A stretch of 64,000 nucleotides of DNA, taken from assembly GCA_029260755.1 (NCBI GenBank), contig JAJDCQ010000168.1:62001-126000 (forward strand). The letters are read 5' to 3'. The translations under genes and the position numbers were made by a program. The DNA is from Planctomycetota bacterium. Its GTDB lineage: Bacteria; Planctomycetota; J058; JAJDCQ01. Within the stretch, counting starts at the first letter, position 1, and every line of letters starts with the position of its first letter. Under the pieces are notes generated by a model. That model was not told the origin of the DNA. It did no database searches and saw nothing but the letters and a program-made list of their open reading frames with translations. Positions 8,293 through 16,715 of the stretch are shown in pieces.

Positions 8293-9671
8293 GCCCCCGC
8301 CTCTTCGGCACCGACGGGATCCGCGGTCCCGCCGGCGCCGGTCCGCTCGCGCCGGACGCCCTCGTCCGGCTCGGTCGCGCCATCGCGGGCGCGCTCGAGG
8401 TCGGCGGACCGCTCGCCCCCGGAGCCGCCGCCGCCGACCGCCCGCGCCGCGCCGTCCTCGCGCGGGACACGCGCGAGAGCGGACCGATGATCCGGGACGC
8501 GCTCGCCGCCGGGCTCGGCGCGGGCGGCGTCTCGGTCGTGGACCTCGGCGTCCTGCCGACGCCCGGCCTCGCCCTGCTCGCGGCCGATCGCGGCGCCGAC
8601 GTCGGCATCGTCATTAGCGCCTCGCACAATCCGGCCGCCGACAACGGGGTCAAGCTGCTCCGCCCCGACGGTCGCAAGGTCGACGTGGCGGCCGAGCGCT
8701 TCATCGAGAGCCGCCTCGCCGAGCTCGGCGATCGCGACGGGGCGGTGGGCGGCGTCCGCGCCGAGCCGATCGAGCACGACCCGGGCGCGGCTCATCGTTA
8801 CGTCGACCGGCTGACGGAGCAGTTCCTGGGGAAGCTCGACCTGTCCGGCGTGACGGTCGCCTACGACGGCGCCAACGGGGCCGGCTACGGCGTCGGGCCC
8901 GCGATCCTCGAACGCCTCCGGGCGCGGGTCGAGACGATCGGGTGTGACGGGGTTGGGGGAGTCATCAACCAGGATGTCGGCGCGACCGTCCCGAAGGCGG
9001 TTCAGGCCCTCGCGGCCGACCGCGGCGCCCGTTGGGGGATCAGCGTCGACGGCGACGCCGACCGCGTGATCCTCGTCGACGAGGAGGGGACGATCCGCGA
9101 CGGCGACGACATCCTCTGGATCCTGGCCGGCTCCGGCGTCGGCGAGAGCGGCTGCGTCGTCTCGACGGTCATGGCGAACTTCGGCCTCGAGCAAGCGCTG
9201 CGCGAGCGCGGCGTCGAGCTGGTGCGGACCGACGTCGGCGACCGCAACGTGAGCGAGGCGATGGACGCCCGCGGCGCCCTCTTCGGCGCCGAGCCCTCGG
9301 GTCACGTCATCTGCGCGGAGCACGCGCCGACCGGCGACGGGATCCACACGGCCCTCCGCGTCCTCACGGCCGTCCAGTCGTCGGGGAAGACGATGGCCGA
9401 GCTCTGCGCGCCGTTCCGCAAGAGCCCGCACGTCCTCCGCAACGTCCGCGTCGCGAGCAAGCCGCCGCTCGCCGAGGTCGCCAGCGTCGCGGAGGCGATC
9501 GCCAACGCCGAGGAGGAGCTGGCCGAACGAGGCGGCGGCCGGATCCTCGTCCGCTACAGCGGCACCGAGCCGAAGGCGCGGGTGCTCGCCGAGGGGCCCG
9601 ACGAGGAGGCCGTGCGCGACGCGTGCGACCTGATCGTCCGGACGATCGAGCGCGAGCTCGGAGAGAGCTGA
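8289..9671 (+). CDS. glmM: Phosphoglucosamine mutase
   Basis: 460 aa with a GTG start overlapping the ybbR stop. It interconverts glucosamine-6-phosphate and glucosamine-1-phosphate for UDP-GlcNAc, peptidoglycan and LPS synthesis. Signatures in order are LFGTDGIRG at the N-terminus, the phosphoserine loop SASHNPAADNG with catalytic Ser112, the metal loop DGDADRV, the sugar-binding GAEPSGHVI and the phosphate-binding RYSGTEPKARV. Length is normal for the family (about 445-460). Its membership of the cdaA-ybbR-glmM cluster suggests joint control of c-di-AMP and cell-wall precursors. The mutase small-subunit gene starts one base before its stop ends. Confidence 0.96.
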   Translation: MSPRLFGTDGIRGPAGAGPLAPDALVRLGRAIAGALEVGGPLAPGAAAADRPRRAVLARDTRESGPMIRDALAAGLGAGGVSVVDLGVLPTPGLALLAADRGADVGIVISASHNPAADNGVKLLRPDGRKVDVAAERFIESRLAELGDRDGAVGGVRAEPIEHDPGAAHRYVDRLTEQFLGKLDLSGVTVAYDGANGAGYGVGPAILERLRARVETIGCDGVGGVINQDVGATVPKAVQALAADRGARWGISVDGDADRVILVDEEGTIRDGDDILWILAGSGVGESGCVVSTVMANFGLEQALRERGVELVRTDVGDRNVSEAMDARGALFGAEPSGHVICAEHAPTGDGIHTALRVLTAVQSSGKTMAELCAPFRKSPHVLRNVRVASKPPLAEVASVAEAIANAEEELAERGGGRILVRYSGTEPKARVLAEGPDEEAVRDACDLIVRTIERELGES

Positions 9672-10120
9672 TGGCCGAGAAGACCAGCGGGACGACGCCA
9701 CCGACCCCGCCGATCCGCGTCCTCATCGGCAAGCCCGGCCTCTGCGGCCACAACCGCGGCGTCCGCGTGATCGTCCGGGCGCTCCGTGAGGCCGGCATGG
9801 AGGTGATCTACACCGGCATCCGCCGCACTCCCGAGGAGATCGCCGCCGCCGCGATCGCCGAGGACGTCGACGCCGTCGGCGTCTCGACGATGAGCGGCGC
9901 CCATCTCGCCCTCTTCCCGGTCGTGGCCGAGGAGATGAAGAAGGCCGGCGCCGGCGACGACGTGCTCCTGTTCTGCGGCGGCACGATCCCCGAGGACGAC
10001 CGCTGGAAGCTCGAGAAGGCCGGCTACAAGGGGATCTTCACCCCGGGGGCGCCGGTGGGGGATGTGGTCGAGTTCGTGCGGACGCATGCTCGGAAGCGGG
10101 GGGTGAGCTCCGGAGCGTGA
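9671..10120 (+). CDS. Methylmalonyl-CoA mutase small (B12-binding) subunit
   Basis: 149 aa, a stand-alone adenosylcobalamin-binding domain of the two-subunit mutase type. It aligns along its length with the family: IRVLIGKPGLCGHNRGVRVI, EVIYTGIRRTPEEIAAAA, VGVSTMSGAHLALFP and FCGGTIPEDD. The cobalt-ligating His27 is present in CGHNRG, but the usual DxHxxG motif here reads C-G-H-N-R-G, so the Asp that hydrogen-bonds the ligand is Cys25. The ATG shares one base with the glmM stop. The catalytic large subunit is encoded far away at 59168-60841. The neighbouring carboxylase beta subunit fits a propionyl-CoA pathway. Confidence 0.9.
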   Translation: MAEKTSGTTPPTPPIRVLIGKPGLCGHNRGVRVIVRALREAGMEVIYTGIRRTPEEIAAAAIAEDVDAVGVSTMSGAHLALFPVVAEEMKKAGAGDDVLLFCGGTIPEDDRWKLEKAGYKGIFTPGAPVGDVVEFVRTHARKRGVSSGA

Positions 10121-10153
10121 CCGTGTGAGGCCAAGGGCTCGTTTCGGATACCG

Positions 10154-10247
10154 CGCAAGTCCGCGTAATCCGCGTAATCCGCGGTTCGTTCTCTCTCGGC
10201 GGCGAACGAACGGGAACCGCGGATTACGCGGATTACGCGGACTTGCG
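10154..10247 (+). repeat. Palindromic intergenic element, copy A
   Basis: Perfect 33-bp inverted repeat (arms 10154-10186 and 10215-10247) around a 28-base centre. The arms contain tandem CCGCGTAAT units. It lies 33 bp after the mutase small-subunit stop. RNA from either strand would fold into a long hairpin. It belongs to the same family as the copies near 12.1, 12.3, 20.0 and 29.9 kb. Confidence 0.92.
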
Positions 10248-10401
10248 TGGTGCCAGTGTCCGGGTCTACGGTCGTCGCGCGAGGTCCTCTGCAGGAGAGA
10301 CGGACCCTCGGTTCGAGCGACCCTCGGGCCGCTTGCCAATCCCCCCCACCCGCCCCGATGATCATCGCCTTCTCCCAGACAAACACCCGGAGACCGCGAC
10401 G

Positions 10402-11991
10402 ATGAGCAGCGCCCCCACCACGCCTGCCCCCACCACCGGCTCGATCGCCGACGAGCGCATCCGCGAGCTCCGCGAGCGGCGTGAGGCCACGCTGCTGGGC
10501 GGCGGCGAGAAGCGCATCGAGAAGCAGCACGCCAAGGGCAAGCTGACCGCCCGCGAGCGGGTCGAGCTCCTCCTCGACGAGGGCAGCTTCGAGGAGTGGG
10601 ACGCCTTCGTCCAGCATCGCTGCCGCGACTTCGACATGGACGAGCAGCAGATCCCGGGCGATGGCGTCATCACCGGCCACGGGCTCATCGATGGCCGAAA
10701 GGTGTTCGTCTTCAGCCAGGACTTCACCGTATTCGGCGGGAGCCTCTCCGAAGCCTACGCCCGCAAGATCTGCAAGATCATGGACACCGCCATCAAGGTG
10801 GGGGCGCCGGTCATCGGTCTGAACGACAGCGGCGGCGCGCGGATCCAGGAGGGCGTCCTCAGCCTCGGCGGCTACGCCGACATCTTCCTCCGCAACACCC
10901 TCGCCTCCGGCGTCGTCCCGCAGATCAGCGCCATCATGGGCCCGTGCGCCGGCGGCGCCGTCTACAGCCCGGCGATCACCGACTTCATCGCGATGGTCGA
11001 GGGCACGAGCTACATGTACGTGACCGGGCCGAACGTCGTGAAGACGGTCACCCACGAGGAGGTCACCCACGACGACCTCGGCGGCGCCGAGACCCACACC
11101 GGGCGGAGCGGCGTGGCTCACTTCTCGACCGAGGACGACGGGAGCTGCCTCGCCCTGATCCGCGACCTCGTCTCCTTTCTCCCCCTGAACAACGCCGACG
11201 ACCCGCCGCGGAAGGCGACCGACGATCCGGACGACCGTCAGGAGGCGCGCCTCGACGAGCTCGTCCCGGCCGATCCGCAGAAGCCCTACGACATCACCGA
11301 CGTGATCTCGCTGATCGTCGATGATGGGAAGTTCCTCCAGGTCCACGAGGGCTACGCCGGCAACATGGTCGTCGGCTTCGCCCGGCTCGGCGGGCGCAGC
11401 GTCGGCATCGTCGCGAACCAGCCGGCCGTCCTCGCGGGCACCCTCGACATCGATGCGTCGTTGAAGGGCGCGCGGTTCGTTCGTTTCTGTGACTGCTTCA
11501 ACATCCCGATCGTCACCTTCGTCGACGTCCCCGGCTTCCTTCCGGGGACCGTCCAGGAGTTCGGCGGGATCATCAAGCACGGCGCCAAGCTCCTCTACGC
11601 CTTTTGCGAGGCGACCGTTCCCAAGCTGACGGTCATCACTCGCAAGGCCTACGGGGGCGCCTACGACGTGATGTCGAGCAAGCACATCCGCGGCGACGTG
11701 AACCTCGCCTGGCCGAGCGCCGAGATCGCCGTGATGGGGGCGAAGGGAGCGGTCGAGATCATCTTCCGGAACGAGATCGGGAGCGCCGAGGACAAGGCCG
11801 CGAAGGAGGAGGAGCTCGTCGCCCTCTACAAGAAGCGGTTCGCGAATCCCTATCAGGCGGCCGAGTTCGGCTTCATCGACGACGTCATCGAGGCCCGGAC
11901 GACCCGCCCGCGCCTGATCCGCGCCCTCGAGCTGTTCGAGACCAAGCGCGACCGCAACCCTCCGAAGAAGCACGGCAACATTCCGCTCTGA
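10402..11991 (+). CDS. Propionyl-CoA (acyl-CoA) carboxylase carboxyltransferase beta subunit
   Basis: 529 aa. It transfers carboxyl from carboxybiotin to an acyl-CoA, most likely propionyl-CoA to give methylmalonyl-CoA. It shows the two crotonase-fold halves of this family: [19 protein letters not shown] near the N-terminus, the first oxyanion-type loop [25 protein letters not shown], then in the second half [19 protein letters not shown] and [14 protein letters not shown]. The ATG at 10402 gives the standard length; upstream extension would run through the palindromic element. No biotinylated alpha subunit is in the window, so it must be encoded elsewhere, but a biotin-protein ligase is present at 58251. 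Confidence 0.93.
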   Translation: MSSAPTTPAPTTGSIADERIRELRERREATLLGGGEKRIEKQHAKGKLTARERVELLLDEGSFEEWDAFVQHRCRDFDMDEQQIPGDGVITGHGLIDGRKVFVFSQDFTVFGGSLSEAYARKICKIMDTAIKVGAPVIGLNDSGGARIQEGVLSLGGYADIFLRNTLASGVVPQISAIMGPCAGGAVYSPAITDFIAMVEGTSYMYVTGPNVVKTVTHEEVTHDDLGGAETHTGRSGVAHFSTEDDGSCLALIRDLVSFLPLNNADDPPRKATDDPDDRQEARLDELVPADPQKPYDITDVISLIVDDGKFLQVHEGYAGNMVVGFARLGGRSVGIVANQPAVLAGTLDIDASLKGARFVRFCDCFNIPIVTFVDVPGFLPGTVQEFGGIIKHGAKLLYAFCEATVPKLTVITRKAYGGAYDVMSSKHIRGDVNLAWPSAEIAVMGAKGAVEIIFRNEIGSAEDKAAKEEELVALYKKRFANPYQAAEFGFIDDVIEARTTRPRLIRALELFETKRDRNPPKKHGNIPL

Positions 11992-12093
11992 CGGCCCCGC
12001 GTCGCCGAGCGAGATCGGTCCGTTCCAGGAACAGGAGTCTCGGACGGACGGAGTACCGCGACGCGACGGCAATGGCTCGGCGACGCCCGAATC

Positions 12094-12180
12094 AATCCGA
12101 GTAATCCGGGAAATCCGCGGTTCGGTCTCTCTGGGCGTTGAACCCAGTGGGAACCGCGGATTACGCGGACTACGCGGATT
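12094..12180 (+). repeat. Palindromic intergenic element, copy B (imperfect)
   Basis: Arms at 12094-12122 and 12152-12180 pair imperfectly. The right arm matches copy C exactly over AACCGCGGATTACGCGGACT and beyond, while the left arm has diverged. The centre again carries the TTCGGTCTCTCTGGGCG and AGTGGGAACC signature shared by the family. Confidence 0.8.
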
Positions 12181-12287
12181 GCGAGTTGCCTGTTACGGGT
12201 TCATTGCCGTTGCGCGGCCGTTCCAGGAATAGAAGGCTCGCGGCCGCGACGGCGACGAGTCGTCAGGGGCTTGGCGCAGTCCGGTCC

Positions 12288-12373
12288 AGTCCGCGGAGTC
12301 CGCGCAATCCGCGGTTCGGGCTCTTTCGGCGTCGAACGAGTGGGAACCGCGGATTACGCGGACTACGCGGATT
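12288..12373 (+). repeat. Palindromic intergenic element, copy C (imperfect)
   Basis: Arms at 12288-12316 and 12345-12373. The right arm is the same as that of copy B and both are followed by GCGAGTTGCC, so B and C probably arose from each other or from the same source. The left arm has degenerate units. Confidence 0.8.
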
Positions 12374-12501
12374 GCGAGTTGCCGACTCCGGGGCGTTGCT
12401 TCGCGCGAGATCTGTTTCAGGAACACACCGGGGGGGGCGGGCGACGGGCGCCCCGATGACACGCCTGCCCGTCCGGTTCATACTCTGGGGGCGCCCCGCG
12501 C

Positions 12502-12529
12502 GCCCTCCGTCATGAGCCCTCCGTCATGA
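12502..12529 (+). repeat. 14-bp tandem duplication containing the kinase start codon
   Basis: GCCCTCCGTCATGA occurs twice in a row (12502-12515 and 12516-12529). The second copy supplies the ATG at 12526. The first gives an out-of-frame ATG at 12512 that opens a five-codon upstream frame ending in the TGA that overlaps the real start. Confidence 0.85.
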
Positions 12530-15500
12530 GCAGCGAGTCCGAGACGAGCGCCCTCTCCGCGTGCCCCCGGTGCGCCCGGCCCCTGGCCGGGACGCCGCCC
12601 GACGGCCTGGGCGCCGCGCTCTGCCCCGCGTGTGGGCTCGAGGTGGGCTCCGCCGCGAGCTCGGGCGCCCTCGCCCCGACCCGGGCGGCCGTCACGCCTG
12701 CTCCGCGACCGGGCGGCACCGAGGTCGCGACGCCCGGTGGCCTCGCGCCGACGGTCGCCTCGGACGCCGACGGCCCCGCCCTCGTCCCCGACCGGATCGA
12801 CCGCTACGAGGTCGAGGCGCTCATCGGCCGCGGCGGGATGGGCGTCGTCTACCGTGCCCGCGACCCGCGCCTCGACCGCACCGTCGCGATCAAGGTGGTG
12901 GAGTTCGCCTCGGGGCCCGATGCGCACCGGCGGTTCGAGCGGGAGGCGGCGTCGATCGCCCGGCTGCGGCACCCGTCGATCGTCGCCGTCCACGAGATCG
13001 GCACCTACCAGGGGCGGTCGTTCCTGGTGATGGACCACGTCGCGGCGGGCAACCTCGAGCTCCATGTCGCCGGCGGCCGCGTCTCGCCGCGCCGGGCCGC
13101 CGAGATCGCGAAGCAGGTCGCCTCGGCGCTCGCGCACGCCCACGAGCACGGGATCGTTCACCGCGACGTGAAGCCGGAGAACATCCTCCTCGACGCCGAC
13201 GGGCGCGCGTGCCTGGCCGACTTCGGCCTCGCCCGGGAGATCGCCGGCAGCGACCGGATCACCCGGACCGGCCAGGTCATGGGGACGCCGGGCTTCATGG
13301 CGCCCGAGCAGCTCGCCGGCTCGTTCGGCCCCGTCGGCCCGGCCGTCGACATCTACGCCCTCGGCGGCGTCCTCCACCGCGTCCTCGCCGGCGAGCCGCC
13401 GCACGGCGGCGGCGACGTCGTCGCGTTGATGCGGCGGATCATCGGCGAGGATGTTCCGCCGCTCCGGCAGCGGGTGCCCTCGATCCACCCCGACCTCGAG
13501 ACGATCGTCGGGCGCTGCCTCGAGCGCCAGCCGTCGCGTCGTTACGCCTCGGCGTCGGACCTCGCGGCCGACCTCGGCCGGTTCCTCGAGGGCGAGGTCA
13601 TCGCGGCGCGGCCGATCGGGCGAGGCGAGCGCGCGAAGCGCTGGGCCCGGAGGCACCCGATCCCGAGCGCGGTCGCGGTGACGGCCGTCGCGATGCTCCT
13701 CGTCGCGGGGGTCTTCGTCGTCGATGCCCGCTCCCGGGTTCGGCGCGACCTCGTCCGCACCGCGCGGACGGAGGCGGCGACCGCGTGGGCCGAGTTCCAG
13801 GCCGCGATCGACGAGGATGCCGGGCCGGACCGAGCCCTCGGGCTCGGTCTCGAGGCCGTCCGGCGCGCGGCGACGGTCGAGGCGCTCGTCGGGGACGACG
13901 GGGCGCGGGCGGCGTCCCATCGGGCGCTTCTCGCCTACGGCCGGGTCGCGGGCGAGGCGGGTCAGTTCCGTCTGGCGGCGAGCTGCTTCGAGAGCGCCGC
14001 GGCGCTCGGCATCGACGTCGCGGAGGCGCGCGCCGCCGGCGAGGAGGTCGAGGCGGCGGAGCGGGCGATCGAGGAGGGGCACCTCGGCGCGATCCGGGCG
14101 ATCGTCGAGCGGGCGCGCGCGGGCGATCTCCAGCGGCAGGCGGCGTACGGAGACGCGCTCTTCGAGCTCCTCGCGCGGCCGCGTCCGCTCGTGGCGCGGC
14201 TGCTCGCCCGGGAGCTCGATCGGGTGAGCGAGGAGCTGCGCGCCGTGGCGCGGGACGTCCTCATCGGGGCGCGCGAGCCGACGCCGGACGAGCGGCGCGG
14301 CGGCGAGGTCGCGATCGATGGATTGCCCGGGGCGATCCAGCAGCTCCTCGACCACCCGCCGCACGAGCCGGTCGACGAGTCGACGGCGCGGACGATCCAC
14401 GCGGCCGTCCGTCGCCTCGAGGCGCGGAGCGGTCGTCCGGGATCGACGGTGCCGAGGATCGCGTCGCGCCAGGAGAGCATCGTCGGCCCCGAGAAGGTCC
14501 AGCTCGCCCGGCTCTGCTGCGAGGCGCTCGGCCGGGTCCGGATCGCCGACGAGGCGACCCTCGGCGCGCTCGCCCGTCACCTTCGCGCCGAGTGGGACGA
14601 GAACCGGGCGGTTGCGGCCGGGATTGCGCTGTGCCGGATCGGCGGGGCCGAGGCCGAGCGCATCCTCGCCGGGACCCTGCGGCATCGCTTCGAGGGGAAC
14701 GGTCCGTTCCGTCATCGGGTCGTCCTCGAGCTCCCCCGGCTCGCCCGGGTGGGGGACGATGCCGGAGAGCAGAGCGTCGCCGCGCTCGTCGCGGCCAGCC
14801 ACGACTGGACCGACAAGCGTCGCTTCGACCTGGCCCTCCGCGACGCGAACGCCGCGATCGGCCGCGACCCCGAGTCCGCCACGGCCTGGAACGCGCGCGG
14901 GCGCGCGCACCGGTTCGCGGGGCGCCCCAACGACGCCATCGAGGACTTCGGTCGCGCGATCCGCCTCGCCCCGACGAACACGACCTTCTGGATCAACCGC
15001 GGAACGATGCGCTACGACGCCGGCGACCCCGACGGCATGGCGGACCTCCAGCGGGCGGTCGCGCTCGGCTCGCGCGACGCGAAGCTCTACGCGAGCCTCG
15101 GCGTGATCCACTCCAGCGAGAAGCGCTGGGCCGACGCGATCGGCGCCTACGACGTCGCCCTCGAGATCGATCCGAGCAACCAGCTCGCCCTCATCAACCG
15201 CGGGCTGGCGAAGGCGCGCGCCGGCGACCCGTCGGCGGGGATCGCCGACTGCAGCGCGGCGATCGCGGTCGATCCCGACTACGCGACCAGCTACGCGTTT
15301 CGGGCGGCGTGTCACACGCAGGCCGGCGATCACGCGCGCGCGGCGCAGGACTACGGGCGCGCCCTCGAGAAGGACCCGAGCCTCCACGCGGCGCGCGTCG
15401 AGCGGGCGGTCTCGCGGTGGGAGCTCGGCGACCTCGAGGGCGCCGAGCTCGACCTCCGGACGGTGCTCGAGCGGGCGCCGGCGAACGCGCCGGGCGTCGA

Positions 15501-15561
15501 CCGCGCCCGGGCGCTCCTGCCGCAGCTGCGCGCTCGGCGGCGGCACGACGCTCCGCGCTGA
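12526..15561 (+). CDS. Ser/Thr kinase with N-terminal zinc ribbon, TM segment and C-terminal TPRs
   Basis: 1011 aa. The N-terminus carries two CxxC pairs (CPRCARPL and CPACGLEV), a likely zinc ribbon. The kinase domain starts near residue 86: GRGGMGVVYRA, VAIKVVEF, HRDVKPENILL, ADFGLAREI and GTPGFMAPEQ, so it should be active. A membrane helix (SAVAVTAVAMLLVAGVFVV, about 383-403) follows. The extracytoplasmic part begins with an Ala/Glu/Arg-rich helical region and ends in about seven TPR motifs (SATAWNARGRAHRFAGRPND, NQLALINRGLAKARAGDPSA and similar). This kinase-TM-TPR layout is common in Planctomycetota and Myxococcota. It converges with the methyltransferase gene only 6 bp away. Confidence 0.92.
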   Translation: MSSESETSALSACPRCARPLAGTPPDGLGAALCPACGLEVGSAASSGALAPTRAAVTPAPRPGGTEVATPGGLAPTVASDADGPALVPDRIDRYEVEALIGRGGMGVVYRARDPRLDRTVAIKVVEFASGPDAHRRFEREAASIARLRHPSIVAVHEIGTYQGRSFLVMDHVAAGNLELHVAGGRVSPRRAAEIAKQVASALAHAHEHGIVHRDVKPENILLDADGRACLADFGLAREIAGSDRITRTGQVMGTPGFMAPEQLAGSFGPVGPAVDIYALGGVLHRVLAGEPPHGGGDVVALMRRIIGEDVPPLRQRVPSIHPDLETIVGRCLERQPSRRYASASDLAADLGRFLEGEVIAARPIGRGERAKRWARRHPIPSAVAVTAVAMLLVAGVFVVDARSRVRRDLVRTARTEAATAWAEFQAAIDEDAGPDRALGLGLEAVRRAATVEALVGDDGARAASHRALLAYGRVAGEAGQFRLAASCFESAAALGIDVAEARAAGEEVEAAERAIEEGHLGAIRAIVERARAGDLQRQAAYGDALFELLARPRPLVARLLARELDRVSEELRAVARDVLIGAREPTPDERRGGEVAIDGLPGAIQQLLDHPPHEPVDESTARTIHAAVRRLEARSGRPGSTVPRIASRQESIVGPEKVQLARLCCEALGRVRIADEATLGALARHLRAEWDENRAVAAGIALCRIGGAEAERILAGTLRHRFEGNGPFRHRVVLELPRLARVGDDAGEQSVAALVAASHDWTDKRRFDLALRDANAAIGRDPESATAWNARGRAHRFAGRPNDAIEDFGRAIRLAPTNTTFWINRGTMRYDAGDPDGMADLQRAVALGSRDAKLYASLGVIHSSEKRWADAIGAYDVALEIDPSNQLALINRGLAKARAGDPSAGIADCSAAIAVDPDYATSYAFRAACHTQAGDHARAAQDYGRALEKDPSLHAARVERAVSRWELGDLEGAELDLRTVLERAPANAPGVDRARALLPQLRARRRHDAPR

Positions 15562-15567
15562 CGCCCG

Positions 15568-16593
15568 TCAGTCGGCGCGGCGGAGGATCACGACGTTCTG
15601 GTGCGTGATGTTCGGCACGAACGCGCTGCCGATCGCGTAGGGGCGGAGCGGGCGCAGGGTCGTCCGGTTCGTCCAGATGCGGACGCCCTTCAGGACGAAC
15701 CGGCCGCTCCGCTCGAGGGCGTCGGCGACGCGGATGCCGAGCGGGATGAAGCGCCCGTTGCGGTAGCGGTCGCCGATCAGGACGACCAGATACCGCTTCG
15801 GCGCGAGCAGCCGGTAGGCCTCCTCACCGCAAGCGGCGATGAGGTCGTAGAACGCGTCGAAGGTCGGCGCCGCGCCGAAGTCGCCGGCGACCTCGGGCTC
15901 CATCGAGAAGTTCGTCTCGCGGCTGAAGCCGGTCGCGCCGTGGTCGACCCCGTAGGGCGGGTCGCAGATCACCGCGTGGAAGCTCCCGTCGGGAAGCTCG
16001 GCCATCCGGTGCAGGCAGCTCCCGGTCAGCAGCTCGCCCTCGATCGGGCGAAGCTCCCCGGTCGGGAGCGGGAAGGTGGTGCTCGGCTTCCGCCGTCGGG
16101 CGGCCTTGGCGGCGCGCTCGGTTCCCGGCGCGGGGACGATCGTCCCCGTCTCGTCGATCCGGAACTCCCGCTGGATGGTCTGGAAGACCTTCTGCCAGCG
16201 CGGGTCGACCTCGATCCCGACCGACTGTCGCCCGGCCATCGCGGCGCCGAGCAGCGTGCCGCCGACGCCGGCGAACGGGTCGAGGACGCGCTCGCCGCGC
16301 TTGGTGAAGAACTCGATCAGGTCGCGCATCGCCTCGGGCGGCTTCATCGCGCCGTGGGCCTTGCGGAGCGCGTGGGTCGCGTCCTGCGGGTAGGTCGTCT
16401 CCCACAGGGTGTTCGTCTGGAAGAGCCATTGCGCGCCGGTCAGGTCGTTGAGGCGGTTGCGCATCGGCCGCTTGGCGGGCGCCTTCCCGGTCTTGGTCGC
16501 CGCCCTCGTCGCGGTCTTGGTGGCCGTCTTGCCCGCGGTCCGGGCGGTCGTCTTGGCAGGTCTCTTGGCCGGCTTGGCCGTCTTGCTAGGCAC
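15568..16593 (-). CDS. DNA methyltransferase (amino-MTase, DPPY type) with histone-like N-terminal tail
   Basis: 341 aa. Residues 1-42 are a Lys/Ala/Thr-rich tail (KTAKPAKRPAKTTARTAGK) like bacterial histone H1 tails. The catalytic region has the SAM-binding motif DPFAGVGGTLLGAAMAG followed by IEVD, and further on the catalytic motif CDPPYGVDHG near residue 213. SAM motif before DPPY is not the order of beta-class N4/N6 enzymes with DPPY first, so it is better described as alpha/gamma-like or permuted. A final ALLPLR-type region could help recognition, but no restriction enzyme is adjacent. It is divergent from a second methyltransferase, with a 122-bp shared control region. Confidence 0.8.
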   Translation of the reverse strand: MPSKTAKPAKRPAKTTARTAGKTATKTATRAATKTGKAPAKRPMRNRLNDLTGAQWLFQTNTLWETTYPQDATHALRKAHGAMKPPEAMRDLIEFFTKRGERVLDPFAGVGGTLLGAAMAGRQSVGIEVDPRWQKVFQTIQREFRIDETGTIVPAPGTERAAKAARRRKPSTTFPLPTGELRPIEGELLTGSCLHRMAELPDGSFHAVICDPPYGVDHGATGFSRETNFSMEPEVAGDFGAAPTFDAFYDLIAACGEEAYRLLAPKRYLVVLIGDRYRNGRFIPLGIRVADALERSGRFVLKGVRIWTNRTTLRPLRPYAIGSAFVPNITHQNVVILRRAD

Positions 16594-16615
16594 GAGTCAT
16601 CCCCCCGATGATGTT

Positions 16616-16638
16616 GTCTCTCAAGGCATTATAGAGAC
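16616..16638 (-). promoter_or_regulatory. Candidate promoter with flanking inverted repeat for the 15568-16593 methyltransferase
   Basis: On the minus strand a perfect TATAAT (16628-16633) lies 35 bases before the ATG, with CTTCCC 17 bp upstream as a weak -35. The box is bracketed by the inverted repeat GTCTCT (16616-16621) and AGAGAC (16633-16638), which would suit an operator. A further TTGAGAC occurs near 16694. The region is visibly less GC-rich than its surroundings. Confidence 0.4.
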
Positions 16639-16715
16639 GGCATCCGATGCGGGAAGGGCCAGCATCTCGGGCATCTCGTTTTGGCATCGGGATTTGAGAC
16701 AATCCCATCCCGCAG

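Larger units (their letters stand above)
11992..12525. other. 534-bp gene-free stretch with two palindromic elements
   Basis: No credible gene. Short open frames here (with NRGLRGLRG-like translations) are only the repeat read in different phases. The stretch holds palindrome copies B and C and, just before the kinase start, a 14-bp tandem duplication. Confidence 0.75.

Noticed and set aside
10125-10361. Small frame with NRGLRGLRG and [10 protein letters not shown] translations, also seen near 12.2, 20.0 and 29.8 kb
   Set aside because: It is a translation of the palindromic element, present on both strands and in other copies, so not a real gene.
10154-12373. CRISPR array suspected from clustered repeats
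   Set aside because: Copies are few, irregularly spaced and palindromic with variable unit number. There are no equal-length unique spacers and no cas genes.
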